DNA of 57,950 nt from Stutzerimonas kirkiae (GTDB lineage Bacteria > Pseudomonadota > Gammaproteobacteria > Pseudomonadales > Pseudomonadaceae), in assembly GCF_004327335.1 (NCBI RefSeq), contig NZ_QJUO01000030.1, forward strand, positions 1-57,950, given 5' to 3'. The position numbers and the translations under genes were made by a program. The stretch's first letter is position 1. The number at the start of each line of letters is the position of its first letter. The notes below the pieces were generated by a model. It did not search any database. It was not told the origin of the DNA and worked only from the letters and a program-made list of their open reading frames with translations. Shown piece by piece: positions 34,981-43,772 of this stretch.

Positions 34981-36990
34981 ATGTCCCGCCTCAATCCCCG
35001 CCAGCAGGAAGCCGTCCACTACATCGGTGGCCCGATGCTGGTGCTGGCCGGCGCCGGTTCCGGCAAGACCAGCGTGATCACCCGCAAGATCGCCTACCTG
35101 ATCCAGCAATGCGGCATCCGCGCCCAGTACATCTGCGCGGTGACCTTCACCAACAAGGCCGCCCGCGAGATGAAGGAGCGCGTCGGCAGCCTGCTGCGCC
35201 CCGGCGAGGGCAAGGGCCTGACGGTTTCCACCTTCCACAACCTGGGCCTGAACATCATCCGCAGGGAATACGCCCGGCTGGGCTACAAGCCCGGTTTCTC
35301 GATCTTCGACGAAGGCGATATCAAGTCGCTGCTGTCCGACATCATGCAGAAGGAATATTCCGGCGATGACGGCGTGGACGAAATCAAGGGCTACATCGGT
35401 AACTGGAAGAACGACCTGGTGCTGCCGGAACAGGCGCTGGCCGAGGCGCGCAACCCCAGGGAGCAGACCGCCGCCATCGTCTACACCCATTACCAGCGCA
35501 CCCTCAAGGCTTACAACGCGGTGGACTTCGACGACCTGATCCTGCAGCCGGTGAAGCTGTTCCAGGAGCACCCCGAGGTGCTGGAGAAATGGCGTAACCG
35601 CGTGCGTTACATGCTGGTGGACGAATACCAGGACACCAATGCCAGCCAGTACCTGCTGGTCAAGCTGCTGGTGCAGGAGCGCGCGCACTTCACCGTGGTC
35701 GGCGACGACGACCAGTCGATCTACGCCTGGCGCGGCGCGCGGCCGGAGAACCTGATGCAGCTCAAGGAGGACTTCCCGTCGCTGAAGGTGGTGATGCTGG
35801 AGCAGAACTACCGCTCCACCAGCCGCATCCTCAAGTGCGCCAACGTGCTGATCGCCAACAACCCCCACGCCTTCGAGAAGCAATTGTGGAGCGAGATGGG
35901 CCACGGCGACCCGATCCGCGTGATCCGCTGCCGCAACGAGGACGCCGAGGCCGAGCGCGTGGCGCTGGAAATCCTCACCCTGCACATGCGCCACCAGCGC
36001 CCCTACAGCGACTTCGCCATCCTCTACCGGGGCAACCACCAGGCCAAGCTGATCGAGCTGAAACTGCAGCACCACCAGATTCCCTACCGGCTGTCCGGCG
36101 GCACCAGCTTCTTCGCCCGCCAGGAAGTCAAGGACCTGATGAGCTACTTCCGCCTGCTGGTCAACCCGGACGACGACAACGCCTTCCTGCGGGTGATCAA
36201 CGTGCCTCGCCGGGAAATCGGCTCGGCCACCCTGGAAAAGCTCGGCAACTACGCCACCGAACGCAAGACCTCGATGTACGACGCCTGCGACGAGATCGGT
36301 CTCGGCGAACACCTCGACAGCCGCTACATCGACCGCCTGCAACGCTTCAAGCACTACATGGACCGGCTGCGCCAGCAGTGCGCCCAGGACGACCCGATCG
36401 CCGCCCTGCGCAGCATGGTGATGGACATCGACTACGAGAACTGGATACGCCAGCACACCTCCAGCGACAAGGCCGCCGACTTCCGCATGGGCAACGTCTG
36501 GTTCCTCATCGAAGCGCTGAAGAACACCCTGGAGAAGGACGAGGATGGCGACATGACCATCGAGCAGGCCATCGCCAAGCTGGTGCTGCGCGACATGCTG
36601 GAACGCCAGCAGGAAGAGGAAGACGGCGCCGAGGGCGTGCAGATGATGACCCTGCATGCCTCCAAGGGCCTGGAGTTTCCCTATGTGTTCGTCATCGGCA
36701 TGGAGGAAGAAATCCTCCCGCACCGCTCCAGCATCGAGGCCGACACCATCGAGGAAGAACGCCGCCTGGCCTACGTCGGCATCACCCGCGCACGCCAGAC
36801 CCTGGCCTTCACCTTCGCCGCCAAGCGCAAGCAGTACGGCGAGGTGATCGACTGCCTGCCCAGCCGCTTCCTCGATGAACTGCCGCCCGAAGACCTGGAA
36901 TGGGAAGGCCAGGAAGAAGCCCCGGTGGAAGTCAAGGCCGCCCGCGGCAACACCGCCCTGGCGGATATCCGGGCGATGTTGAAGCGATAG
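34981..36990 (+). CDS. rep: ATP-dependent DNA helicase Rep
   Basis: This 669-residue UvrD/Rep superfamily 1 helicase opens with NPRQQEAVHYIGGPMLVLAG and the Walker A AGAGSGKTSVITRKIAYL at about 21-38. DEYQD lies near residue 214, followed by GDDDQSIYAWRGARPENL, QNYRSTSRIL, MMTLHASKGLEF, and YVGITRARQTLAF. Rep translocates 3'-5' on DNA and clears proteins ahead of the replication fork. The FFARQEVKD block and the length fit Rep better than UvrD. It is monocistronic. Confidence 0.92.
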   Translation: MSRLNPRQQEAVHYIGGPMLVLAGAGSGKTSVITRKIAYLIQQCGIRAQYICAVTFTNKAAREMKERVGSLLRPGEGKGLTVSTFHNLGLNIIRREYARLGYKPGFSIFDEGDIKSLLSDIMQKEYSGDDGVDEIKGYIGNWKNDLVLPEQALAEARNPREQTAAIVYTHYQRTLKAYNAVDFDDLILQPVKLFQEHPEVLEKWRNRVRYMLVDEYQDTNASQYLLVKLLVQERAHFTVVGDDDQSIYAWRGARPENLMQLKEDFPSLKVVMLEQNYRSTSRILKCANVLIANNPHAFEKQLWSEMGHGDPIRVIRCRNEDAEAERVALEILTLHMRHQRPYSDFAILYRGNHQAKLIELKLQHHQIPYRLSGGTSFFARQEVKDLMSYFRLLVNPDDDNAFLRVINVPRREIGSATLEKLGNYATERKTSMYDACDEIGLGEHLDSRYIDRLQRFKHYMDRLRQQCAQDDPIAALRSMVMDIDYENWIRQHTSSDKAADFRMGNVWFLIEALKNTLEKDEDGDMTIEQAIAKLVLRDMLERQQEEEDGAEGVQMMTLHASKGLEFPYVFVIGMEEEILPHRSSIEADTIEEERRLAYVGITRARQTLAFTFAAKRKQYGEVIDCLPSRFLDELPPEDLEWEGQEEAPVEVKAARGNTALADIRAMLKR

Positions 36991-37023
36991 AAGCGGCTGC
37001 AAGCTTAATCAGCGTGAAAGGCA

Positions 37024-37125
37024 AGGCGATCGCGCTATGCCGTTATTCAGCGGGAAGGTGCTTCGATAAAAGCGCTGGAAAGCTGGACGAAAAACACTGC
37101 TTGCCACGCGCTTTCGTCCAGCCTA
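37024..37125. repeat. Family-A repeat after rep
   Basis: AGGCGATCGCGCTATGCCGT, GGTGCTTCGATAAAAGCGCT, GGAAAGCTGGACGAAAAACA and the right arm GCGCTTTCGTCCAGCC. It shares about 100 bp of alignable sequence with the copy at 34743. It and the family-B element make up most of the 372-bp gap 36991-37362; no gene is seen there. Confidence 0.78.
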
Positions 37126-37174
37126 CCCGCGAGGTGTCGTGGGTAATCTACCGCTGGGGTGACGCAGTACGGCG

Positions 37175-37298
37175 CCCTTCTCCCCTTGCGGGAGAAGGGC
37201 TGGGGAAGAGGGGTAGCGCTCGCCAGGGCGCTGTTGTTCAGTTCGAAACGCCTGACTGCCTGGCGGCAGCCCCTCCCCAGCCCTCTCCCGCGAGGGGC
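37175..37298. repeat. Family-B repeat, inverted relative to 16813
   Basis: CCCTTCTCCCCTTGCGGGAG, then GGGGAAGAGGGG, the single inner unit AGCGCTCGCCAGGGCGCT, CTGCCTGGCGGCAGCC and CCTCTCCCGCGAGGGG. Read in reverse it follows the copy at 16813-16975 block by block but without that copy's second inner unit. Confidence 0.75.
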
Positions 37299-37362
37299 TA
37301 GCGTATGCACACGAGCCTGCGGATGCTCTGTTGGCGCTCAAACGTTCCACCCTGCGCAGGCC

Positions 37363-38310
37363 TTACCCCTTGATACCATCCGCCCCGAACACTTGCTGCA
37401 ACCGCTCGGCGAACAACACCCGCTCGGACCAGGTGGTCAGTGTGGCCTCATCGGCGCTTTGCAGGCGCTGTTCGAGCGCATCGGGCAGTGCGCCGAACTT
37501 GAGCTGCAACTGGCGACGCAGGGTGTCTGTGCGGCCTTCGATCTTTCCTTCGATCTTTCCTTCGATTTTCCCCTCGACCTTGCCTGCCAGACGCCCCCTG
37601 GCTTCGGCTTCCGCCTTTTCCGTTACCTCGTCATGCAGTGCGCGCTCACGCACGAAGGCCAGGCGCCGGGCTTCGTCATCGTCGGAGAGTGCTTGCAGGC
37701 GCGCGTGGGCCTTCTTGACTGCCGGGCTTTCGATGCTTTGCATGAGGACGACCTCCTGCCAGTGCTTCAAATAGAGAATCCAGTCTGCCAGAGTGCTGCC
37801 ACCTTGGGAATGCAGGCGGTCGGCCTTGGGCAGCTCGATCAGGTGCAGTTGCAGGCTGCGGTCCAGGCGTATCTGCGGCCGTTGCCGGTCGCGCAGTTCG
37901 AAGGCCCAGCAGGCCTGTTCCTCCTCGAACAGGTCGAAGTCCATCAGGTGGATGCCGATTACCGGTTGCACCTGCTGGTAGCCATCGCCCGCCTGCAATT
38001 GCCGGCCCAGGTTGCGCGCCAGGTAGTAGAGGCTGCGCGAGGGCCAGCCGGCGTGGTTGCGGGTCTGCATCTCGATATTGAACAACTGCCCGTTGCCGTC
38101 GCGGGCGAGGATGTCCAGTACGATGAATTTGTCGGTCAGCTCCTCCGGGGCGATCTGCGGGTTGAGCACCTGCAGCTCGACAATCGGTGGCTCGTTGCTG
38201 CGCACGGCGTTGATCAGGTTGGCCAACAGATCCGGTGCCTCGGCGAACAGGCGCTTGAAGATGACATCGAGCTTGGGGTCGAGCAGGGGCTGTCCGGGCA
38301 CGGCGGGCAT
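37363..38310 (-). CDS. Rpn-family recombination-promoting nuclease / transposase-like protein
   Basis: The 315-residue protein has the PD-(D/E)XK nuclease family start: LLDPKLDVIFKRLFAEAPDL, then FIVLDILARDGNGQLFNIEM and QTRNHAGWPSRSLYYLARNL, with Asp, Glu and Gln of the active-site block in VLDILA...FNIEMQ. Rpn proteins promote RecA-independent recombination. The C-terminal part is charged and contains a short tandem repeat EGKIEGKIEGKIEG coded by a 12-bp unit (about 37535-37582). It stands alone beside two intergenic repeats. The ATG at 38310 begins directly at the conserved block. Confidence 0.82.
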   Translation of the reverse strand: MPAVPGQPLLDPKLDVIFKRLFAEAPDLLANLINAVRSNEPPIVELQVLNPQIAPEELTDKFIVLDILARDGNGQLFNIEMQTRNHAGWPSRSLYYLARNLGRQLQAGDGYQQVQPVIGIHLMDFDLFEEEQACWAFELRDRQRPQIRLDRSLQLHLIELPKADRLHSQGGSTLADWILYLKHWQEVVLMQSIESPAVKKAHARLQALSDDDEARRLAFVRERALHDEVTEKAEAEARGRLAGKVEGKIEGKIEGKIEGRTDTLRRQLQLKFGALPDALEQRLQSADEATLTTWSERVLFAERLQQVFGADGIKG

Positions 38311-38412
38311 CCTTGTCGCTGATGGATGCCCGCACTGTATCGAGTCTCGCCAGGAAAGACCGTGAAGCCGTTCACGGATGGAACACGCCAGTAGGGATGA
38401 TTCCTCGCAAAG

Positions 38413-38444
38413 GGAAAGGGGGGAAAACCAAGCACCCCCTTTCC
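38413..38444 (-). terminator. Hairpin downstream of fbp
   Basis: A perfect 10-bp stem GGAAAGGGGG (38413-38422) / CCCCCTTTCC (38435-38444) with a 12-base loop lies just after the fbp stop. No long T-run follows on the minus strand, so the termination role is inferred from position. Confidence 0.5.
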
Positions 38445-38449
38445 AGCCT

Positions 38450-39463
38450 CTAGCCTTCCCGATGATACCCAGTGATACGTTCGACTTCGTCCTTCGAACC
38501 GAGGAAGACCGCCACGCGCTGGTGCAGGGACTCGGGCTGGATATCGAGGATGCGCTGGTGGCCGTTGGTGGCGGCGCCGCCGGCCTGCTCGATGATGAAC
38601 GACATCGGGTTGGCTTCGTACATCAGCCGCAGCTTGCCGGGCTTTTCCGGCTCGCGGGCATCGCGTGGGTACATGAACACGCCGCCACGGGTGAGGATGC
38701 GGTGCACGTCCGCCACCATCGAGGCGATCCAGCGCATGTTGTAGTTCTTCTCCAGCGGCCCGGTCTCGCCCGCCAGCAGTTCCTCGACGTAACGCTGCAC
38801 CGGCGCTTCCCAGTGGCGCTGGTTGGACATGTTGATGGCGAACTCGGCGGTGGCCGGCGGCACGCGGATATCGTCATGGGTCAGTACGAAGCTGCCCAGT
38901 TCGCGATCCAGGGTGAAACCCTTGACGCCATTGCCCAGGGTCAGCATCAGCATGGTCTGCGGCCCGTAGATCGCATAACCGGCCGCTACCTGGCGGGTGC
39001 CGGGTTGCAGGAAGGCTTCCTCGCCCAGGGCATCGTTCTGGCTGAAGCATTCGCCCGGGCAACGCAGCACCGAGAAGATGGTGCCGACCGAAACGTTGAC
39101 ATCGATGTTGCTGGAGCCGTCCAGCGGGTCGAAGACCAGCAGGTAGGCGCCCTTGGGGTACTTGCCGGGGATCTGGTAGGCATTGTCCATTTCCTCGGAA
39201 GCCATGCCGGCCAGGTGCCCGCCCCACTCGTTGGCCTCCAGCAGGATTTCATTGGAGAGCACGTCCAGCTTCTTCTGCACCTCGCCCTGCACGTTCTCGG
39301 TGCCCATGCTGCCCAGCACGCCACCCAGCGCGCCCTTGGAAACCGCATGGCTGATTTCCTTGCACGCACGCGCCACCACTTCGATAAGGAAACGCAGATC
39401 CGCAGGCGTGTCATTGCTGCGGGTCTGTTCGATCAGGTAGCGGCTCAGGGTTACGCGGGACAT
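38450..39463 (-). CDS. fbp: Class I fructose-1,6-bisphosphatase
   Basis: This 337-residue gluconeogenic enzyme hydrolyses fructose-1,6-bisphosphate. It shows the metal-binding signature [20 protein letters not shown], the N-terminal [20 protein letters not shown], the [20 protein letters not shown] block, and the C-terminal [20 protein letters not shown] near the substrate site. The length is normal for the family. The start at 39463 has a GGAGCC site upstream. It is monocistronic, with a hairpin after the stop. Confidence 0.94.
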   Translation of the reverse strand: MSRVTLSRYLIEQTRSNDTPADLRFLIEVVARACKEISHAVSKGALGGVLGSMGTENVQGEVQKKLDVLSNEILLEANEWGGHLAGMASEEMDNAYQIPGKYPKGAYLLVFDPLDGSSNIDVNVSVGTIFSVLRCPGECFSQNDALGEEAFLQPGTRQVAAGYAIYGPQTMLMLTLGNGVKGFTLDRELGSFVLTHDDIRVPPATAEFAINMSNQRHWEAPVQRYVEELLAGETGPLEKNYNMRWIASMVADVHRILTRGGVFMYPRDAREPEKPGKLRLMYEANPMSFIIEQAGGAATNGHQRILDIQPESLHQRVAVFLGSKDEVERITGYHREG

Positions 39464-39733
39464 GGAAAGGCTCCGGGGCTGGAAAATGCGCGCAGTTTAG
39501 CGCGACTCGGCGTGCAATGGTAAAAGCAGCCATAGGCTTGAAGCCGTTACAGGGTGCTCCATGGCACAGGTCCTGTGCAACGACTGCCATGCCCAGCGCG
39601 CCTACCAGAGCGAGGTTACCAATTGACTGCGAGCACGCTAAAAAAGCGTTCGACGCTGGTAAAACGGTGACTCAAGCGTCATGCTTGGCGTCTGCCTGTA
39701 TCCGCAACGTTCTGTTTTAGGAATCTCCCCGGC

Positions 39734-40186
39734 ATGAGCCGCGATAGCCGTTACCTGGAAGCCATCCTTCATCACGATATCCCGCTGACGCGCGCCATGG
39801 GCCTGCGCGTCGAACAGTGGGAAAACCACGAGCTGCGCCTGCGTGCGCCACTGCAGGAGAACATCAACCACAAGAGCAGTATGTTCGGTGGCAGCCTTTA
39901 CTGCGTATCGGTCCTGGCCGGCTGGGGCTGGATGCACCTGCGCCTGCGCGAGGCCGGTATCGAGGATGGCCATATCGTCATCCATGAAGGACAGATCGCC
40001 TACCCGCTGCCGGTGGTCGACGATGCGGTCGCCGTCTGCCCACCGCCCACGGACGAAGCATGGAATCGCTTCGAGACCATCTACCGCCGCCGCGGCCGCT
40101 CGCGTATCGCCCTCGACAGCCACATCCTGACCGCCGACGGTCGCGAAGCCGTGCGCTTCAGTGGCCAGTTCGTGCTGCACAGGTAA
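39734..40186 (+). CDS. YiiD-type hotdog-fold thioesterase
   Basis: The 150-residue protein has DIPLTRAMGLRVEQWENHEL, then PLQENINHKSSMFGGSLYCV and SVLAGWGWMHLRLREAG, the pattern of the YiiD C-terminal thioesterase family (PF09500). The N-terminal acetyltransferase domain of E. coli YiiD is absent. It probably hydrolyses an acyl-CoA or acyl-ACP thioester, substrate unknown. It is followed by a strong hairpin terminator. Confidence 0.8.
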   Translation: MSRDSRYLEAILHHDIPLTRAMGLRVEQWENHELRLRAPLQENINHKSSMFGGSLYCVSVLAGWGWMHLRLREAGIEDGHIVIHEGQIAYPLPVVDDAVAVCPPPTDEAWNRFETIYRRRGRSRIALDSHILTADGREAVRFSGQFVLHR

Positions 40187-40206
40187 TAACGCGCTACGCA
40201 CGCCCC

Positions 40207-40253
40207 AAAGCCGACAAGAGCGCCTTCCAGCCTCCAGCGCTCTTGTCGGCTTT
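40207..40253 (+). terminator. Rho-independent terminator built from a family-A-like core
   Basis: AAAGCCGACAAGAGCGC (40207-40223) and GCGCTCTTGTCGGCTTT (40237-40253) form a perfect 17-bp stem with a 13-base loop, CTTCCAGCCTCCA, then further T residues. The loop and GCGCT edges match the CCAGCCTCCAGCGCT arm of family A. Confidence 0.8.
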
Positions 40254-40325
40254 TTACTTCCAGCTTCCAACCGCATCTGACGCTACAATCCCCTGTTTCA
40301 ATCACCCCCGGAGCCACGCCCGCCC

Positions 40326-43300
40326 GTGTCCGTATTGCGCCTTCCGTCCATGCCTGCCGCGAGCGGCAGGCAACACTGGGGCAACCTGCCCGGTGCCGCG
40401 CTGAGCCTGGCCATCGCCGAGGCCGCCAGCAGCGCCAAACGATTCACCCTGCTGCTCACCGCCGACAGCCGCAGCGCCGATCGCCTGCAGGAAGAGCTGG
40501 CGTTCTTCGCCCCCGAGCTGCCGGTGCTGCACTTTCCCGACTGGGAAACCCTGCCCTACGATCTGTTCTCGCCGCACCAGGACATCATTTCCCAGCGTAT
40601 CGCCGCGCTCTACCAGTTGCCGCAACTGGAGCACGGCGTGCTGGTGGTGCCGGTCAGCACCGCCCTGCACCGGCTGGCGCCCAAGCGCTTCCTGCTCGGT
40701 TCCAGCCTGGTGCTGGATGTCGGGCAGAAGCTCAACGTGGAGCAGATGCGCAGCAACCTGGAAGGCGCCGGCTACCGCTGCGTGGAAACCGTCTACGAGC
40801 ATGGCGAGTTCGCCGTGCGCGGGGCGCTGATCGACCTGTTCCCGATGGGCAGCCCGCTGCCCTACCGCATCGACCTGTTCGACGACGAAATCGAGAGCCT
40901 GCGCACCTTCGACCCGGAGAACCAGCGCTCCATCGACAAGGTGGAGTCCATCCGCCTGCTGCCGGCCCGCGAGTTCCCGTTGCAGAAAACCTCGGTGACC
41001 GGCTTTCGCGCACGCTTTCGCGAGCGCTTCGACGTGGACTTCCGCCGCTGCCCGATCTACCAGGACCTGTCCACCGGCATCACCCCGGCGGGCATCGAGT
41101 ACTACCTGCCACTGTTCTTCGACGAAACCGCCACGCTGTTCGACTATATCCCCGCCGACACCCAGGTGTTCTCGCTGCCGGGCATCGAGCAGGCCGCCGA
41201 GCAGTTCTGGAAGGACGTGCGCAGCCGCTATGAAGACCGCCGGGTCGATCCCGAGCGCCCGCTGCTGCCGCCGGGCGAGCTGTTCCTGCCGGTGGAGGAT
41301 TGCTTCGCGCGCCTGAAACAGTGGCCACGGGTGGTCGCCGACACACAGGATATCGAGCCCGGCATCGGGCGCGAGCGTTTCCCGGCGCAAGCGTTGCCGG
41401 AGCTGGCGATAGAAGCCAAGGCCAGCGAGCCGTTGGGCGCCCTGCGCCGTTTCCTCGACGGCTTCCCCGGACGGGTATTGTTCACCGCCGAATCGGCGGG
41501 GCGCCGGGAAGTGCTGCTGGAGCTGCTGGCGCGGCTCAAGCTGCGGCCGCAGAGCGTCGACGGCTGGCCGGGCTTCCTCGCCAGCGAGGAACGCCTGGCG
41601 ATCACCATCGCCCCGCTGGACGACGGCCTGCTGCTGCAACACCCGGAGCTGGCGCTGATCGCCGAAAGCCCGCTGTTCGGCCAGCGCATCATGCAGCGCC
41701 GGCGCCGCGAGAAAGGCCGCGATGGCGGCGACAATGTGATCAAGAACCTCACCGAGCTGCGCGAAGGCGCGCCGGTGGTGCATATCGACCACGGCGTCGG
41801 CCGCTACCTGGGGCTGGTCACCCTGGAGATCGAAGACCAGCCCGCCGAATTCCTCGCCCTGCAATACGCCGATGAGGCCAAGCTCTACGTGCCGGTCGCC
41901 AGCCTGCACCTGATCGCCCGCTACACCGGCAGCGACGATGCCCTGGCGCCCCTGCACCGGCTCGGTTCGGAGCAATGGCAGAAGGCGCGCAGCAAGGCCG
42001 CCGAACAGGTACGCGATGTCGCCGCCGAGCTGCTTGACATCTATGCCCGCCGCGCCGCCCGCGAAGGCTATGCCTTCCGCGACCCGCAACTGGACTACGA
42101 AACCTTCAGCGCCGGCTTCCCGTTCGAGGAAACCCCGGACCAGCAGGCCGCCATCGACGCCGTGCGCGCCGACATGCTGGCGCCGCGACCGATGGACCGC
42201 CTGGTCTGCGGCGATGTCGGCTTCGGCAAGACCGAGGTGGCCATGCGCGCCGCCTTTATCGCCGTGCACAGCGGCAGGCAGGTCGCCGTGCTGGTGCCCA
42301 CCACCCTGCTCGCCCAGCAGCACTACAACAGCTTCCGCGACCGCTTCGCCGACTGGCCGGTGAAGGTCGAGGTGATGAGCCGCTTCAAGAGCGCCAAGGA
42401 CGTGGAAAGCGCGGTGCGACAACTGGCCGAAGGCAAGCTGGATATCGTCATCGGCACCCACAAGCTACTGCAGGACGACGTGAAGTTCGCCAACCTGGGG
42501 CTGGTCATCATCGACGAGGAACACCGCTTCGGCGTACGCCAGAAGGAACAGCTCAAGGCGCTGCGCAGCGAGGTGGACATCCTCACCCTGACCGCCACGC
42601 CGATCCCGCGCACCCTGAACATGGCGGTGGCCGGCATGCGCGACCTGTCGATCATCGCCACCCCGCCGGCGCGGCGGCTGTCGGTGCGCACCTTCGTCAT
42701 GGAGGCGAACAAGCCGACCATCAAGGAAGCGCTGCTGCGCGAGCTGCTGCGCGGCGGCCAGGTCTACTACCTGCACAACGATGTGAAGACCATCGACAAG
42801 TGCGCCGCCGACCTCGCCGAGCTGGTGCCCGAGGCGCGCATCGGCATCGGCCACGGGCAGATGCGTGAGCGCGAGCTGGAACAGGTGATGGGCGACTTCT
42901 ACCACAAGCGCTTCAATGTGCTGGTGGCCTCGACCATCATCGAGACCGGCATCGACGTGCCCAGCGCCAACACCATCATCATCGAGCGCGCCGACAAGTT
43001 CGGCCTGGCGCAACTGCACCAGTTGCGCGGCCGCGTCGGGCGCAGCCACCACCAGGCCTACGCCTACCTGCTGACGCCGCCGCGCAAGCAGATGACCGAG
43101 GACGCCAGCCGGCGCCTGGAGGCCATCGCCAATGCCCAGGACCTCGGCGCCGGCTTCGTGCTGGCCACCCACGACCTGGAGATACGCGGCGCCGGCGAAC
43201 TGCTCGGCGACGGCCAGAGCGGGCAGATCCAGGCGGTCGGCTTCACCCTCTACATGGAAATGCTCGAACGTGCGGTCAAGGCCATCCAGAAGGGCGAACA

Positions 43301-43769
43301 GCCGAACCTGGAGCAGCCGCTGGGCAACGGCCCGGAGATCAACCTGCGGGTACCGGCGCTGATCCCAGAGGACTACCTGCCGGACGTGCACGCCCGCTTG
43401 ATCCTCTACAAGCGCATTGCCAACGCCAGCGACGAGGATGGCCTGAAGGAGCTGCAGGTGGAGATGATCGACCGCTTCGGCCTGCTGCCGGAACCGGCCA
43501 AGCACCTGATGCGCCTGACCCTGCTCAAATTGCAGGCGGCCACCCTGGGCATCCGCAAGATCGACGCCGGCCCGCAGGGCGGGCGTATCGAATTCGATGC
43601 CCAGACCAGCGTCGATCCGATGGTGCTGATCAAGCTGATCCAGGCCCAGCCCAGGCGCTACCGTTTCGACGGCGCCACCTCGTTCCGCTTCCAGGTACCG
43701 ATGGAGCGCGCGGAAGAACGCTTCAACACCCTGGAAGCATTGCTCGAACGCATGCAAGCCAGTGGCTGA
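40326..43769 (+). CDS. mfd: Transcription-repair coupling factor Mfd
   Basis: This 1147-residue protein releases RNA polymerase stalled at lesions and recruits UvrA. The UvrB-homology region is N-terminal (FPDWETLPYDLFSPHQDIIS). The polymerase-interacting domain is at about 480-545 (VVHIDHGVGRYLGLVTLEIE). The helicase core has Walker A CGDVGFGKTEVAMRAAFIA at about 630 and DEEHRFGV at about 731, then IIETGIDVPSANTIIIERAD. The C-terminal TRCF domain includes the HARLILYKRIANAS block. It begins with GTG 40326. The SNF2 helicase gene follows after only 3 bp. Confidence 0.95.
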   Translation: MSVLRLPSMPAASGRQHWGNLPGAALSLAIAEAASSAKRFTLLLTADSRSADRLQEELAFFAPELPVLHFPDWETLPYDLFSPHQDIISQRIAALYQLPQLEHGVLVVPVSTALHRLAPKRFLLGSSLVLDVGQKLNVEQMRSNLEGAGYRCVETVYEHGEFAVRGALIDLFPMGSPLPYRIDLFDDEIESLRTFDPENQRSIDKVESIRLLPAREFPLQKTSVTGFRARFRERFDVDFRRCPIYQDLSTGITPAGIEYYLPLFFDETATLFDYIPADTQVFSLPGIEQAAEQFWKDVRSRYEDRRVDPERPLLPPGELFLPVEDCFARLKQWPRVVADTQDIEPGIGRERFPAQALPELAIEAKASEPLGALRRFLDGFPGRVLFTAESAGRREVLLELLARLKLRPQSVDGWPGFLASEERLAITIAPLDDGLLLQHPELALIAESPLFGQRIMQRRRREKGRDGGDNVIKNLTELREGAPVVHIDHGVGRYLGLVTLEIEDQPAEFLALQYADEAKLYVPVASLHLIARYTGSDDALAPLHRLGSEQWQKARSKAAEQVRDVAAELLDIYARRAAREGYAFRDPQLDYETFSAGFPFEETPDQQAAIDAVRADMLAPRPMDRLVCGDVGFGKTEVAMRAAFIAVHSGRQVAVLVPTTLLAQQHYNSFRDRFADWPVKVEVMSRFKSAKDVESAVRQLAEGKLDIVIGTHKLLQDDVKFANLGLVIIDEEHRFGVRQKEQLKALRSEVDILTLTATPIPRTLNMAVAGMRDLSIIATPPARRLSVRTFVMEANKPTIKEALLRELLRGGQVYYLHNDVKTIDKCAADLAELVPEARIGIGHGQMRERELEQVMGDFYHKRFNVLVASTIIETGIDVPSANTIIIERADKFGLAQLHQLRGRVGRSHHQAYAYLLTPPRKQMTEDASRRLEAIANAQDLGAGFVLATHDLEIRGAGELLGDGQSGQIQAVGFTLYMEMLERAVKAIQKGEQPNLEQPLGNGPEINLRVPALIPEDYLPDVHARLILYKRIANASDEDGLKELQVEMIDRFGLLPEPAKHLMRLTLLKLQAATLGIRKIDAGPQGGRIEFDAQTSVDPMVLIKLIQAQPRRYRFDGATSFRFQVPMERAEERFNTLEALLERMQASG

Positions 43770-43772
43770 GCC

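Noticed and set aside
39517..39720. 67-codon plus-strand frame in the fbp-thioesterase gap
   Set aside because: No convincing ribosome-binding site, no known family and unusual composition; only the shorter frame at 39561 is noted as a possibility.
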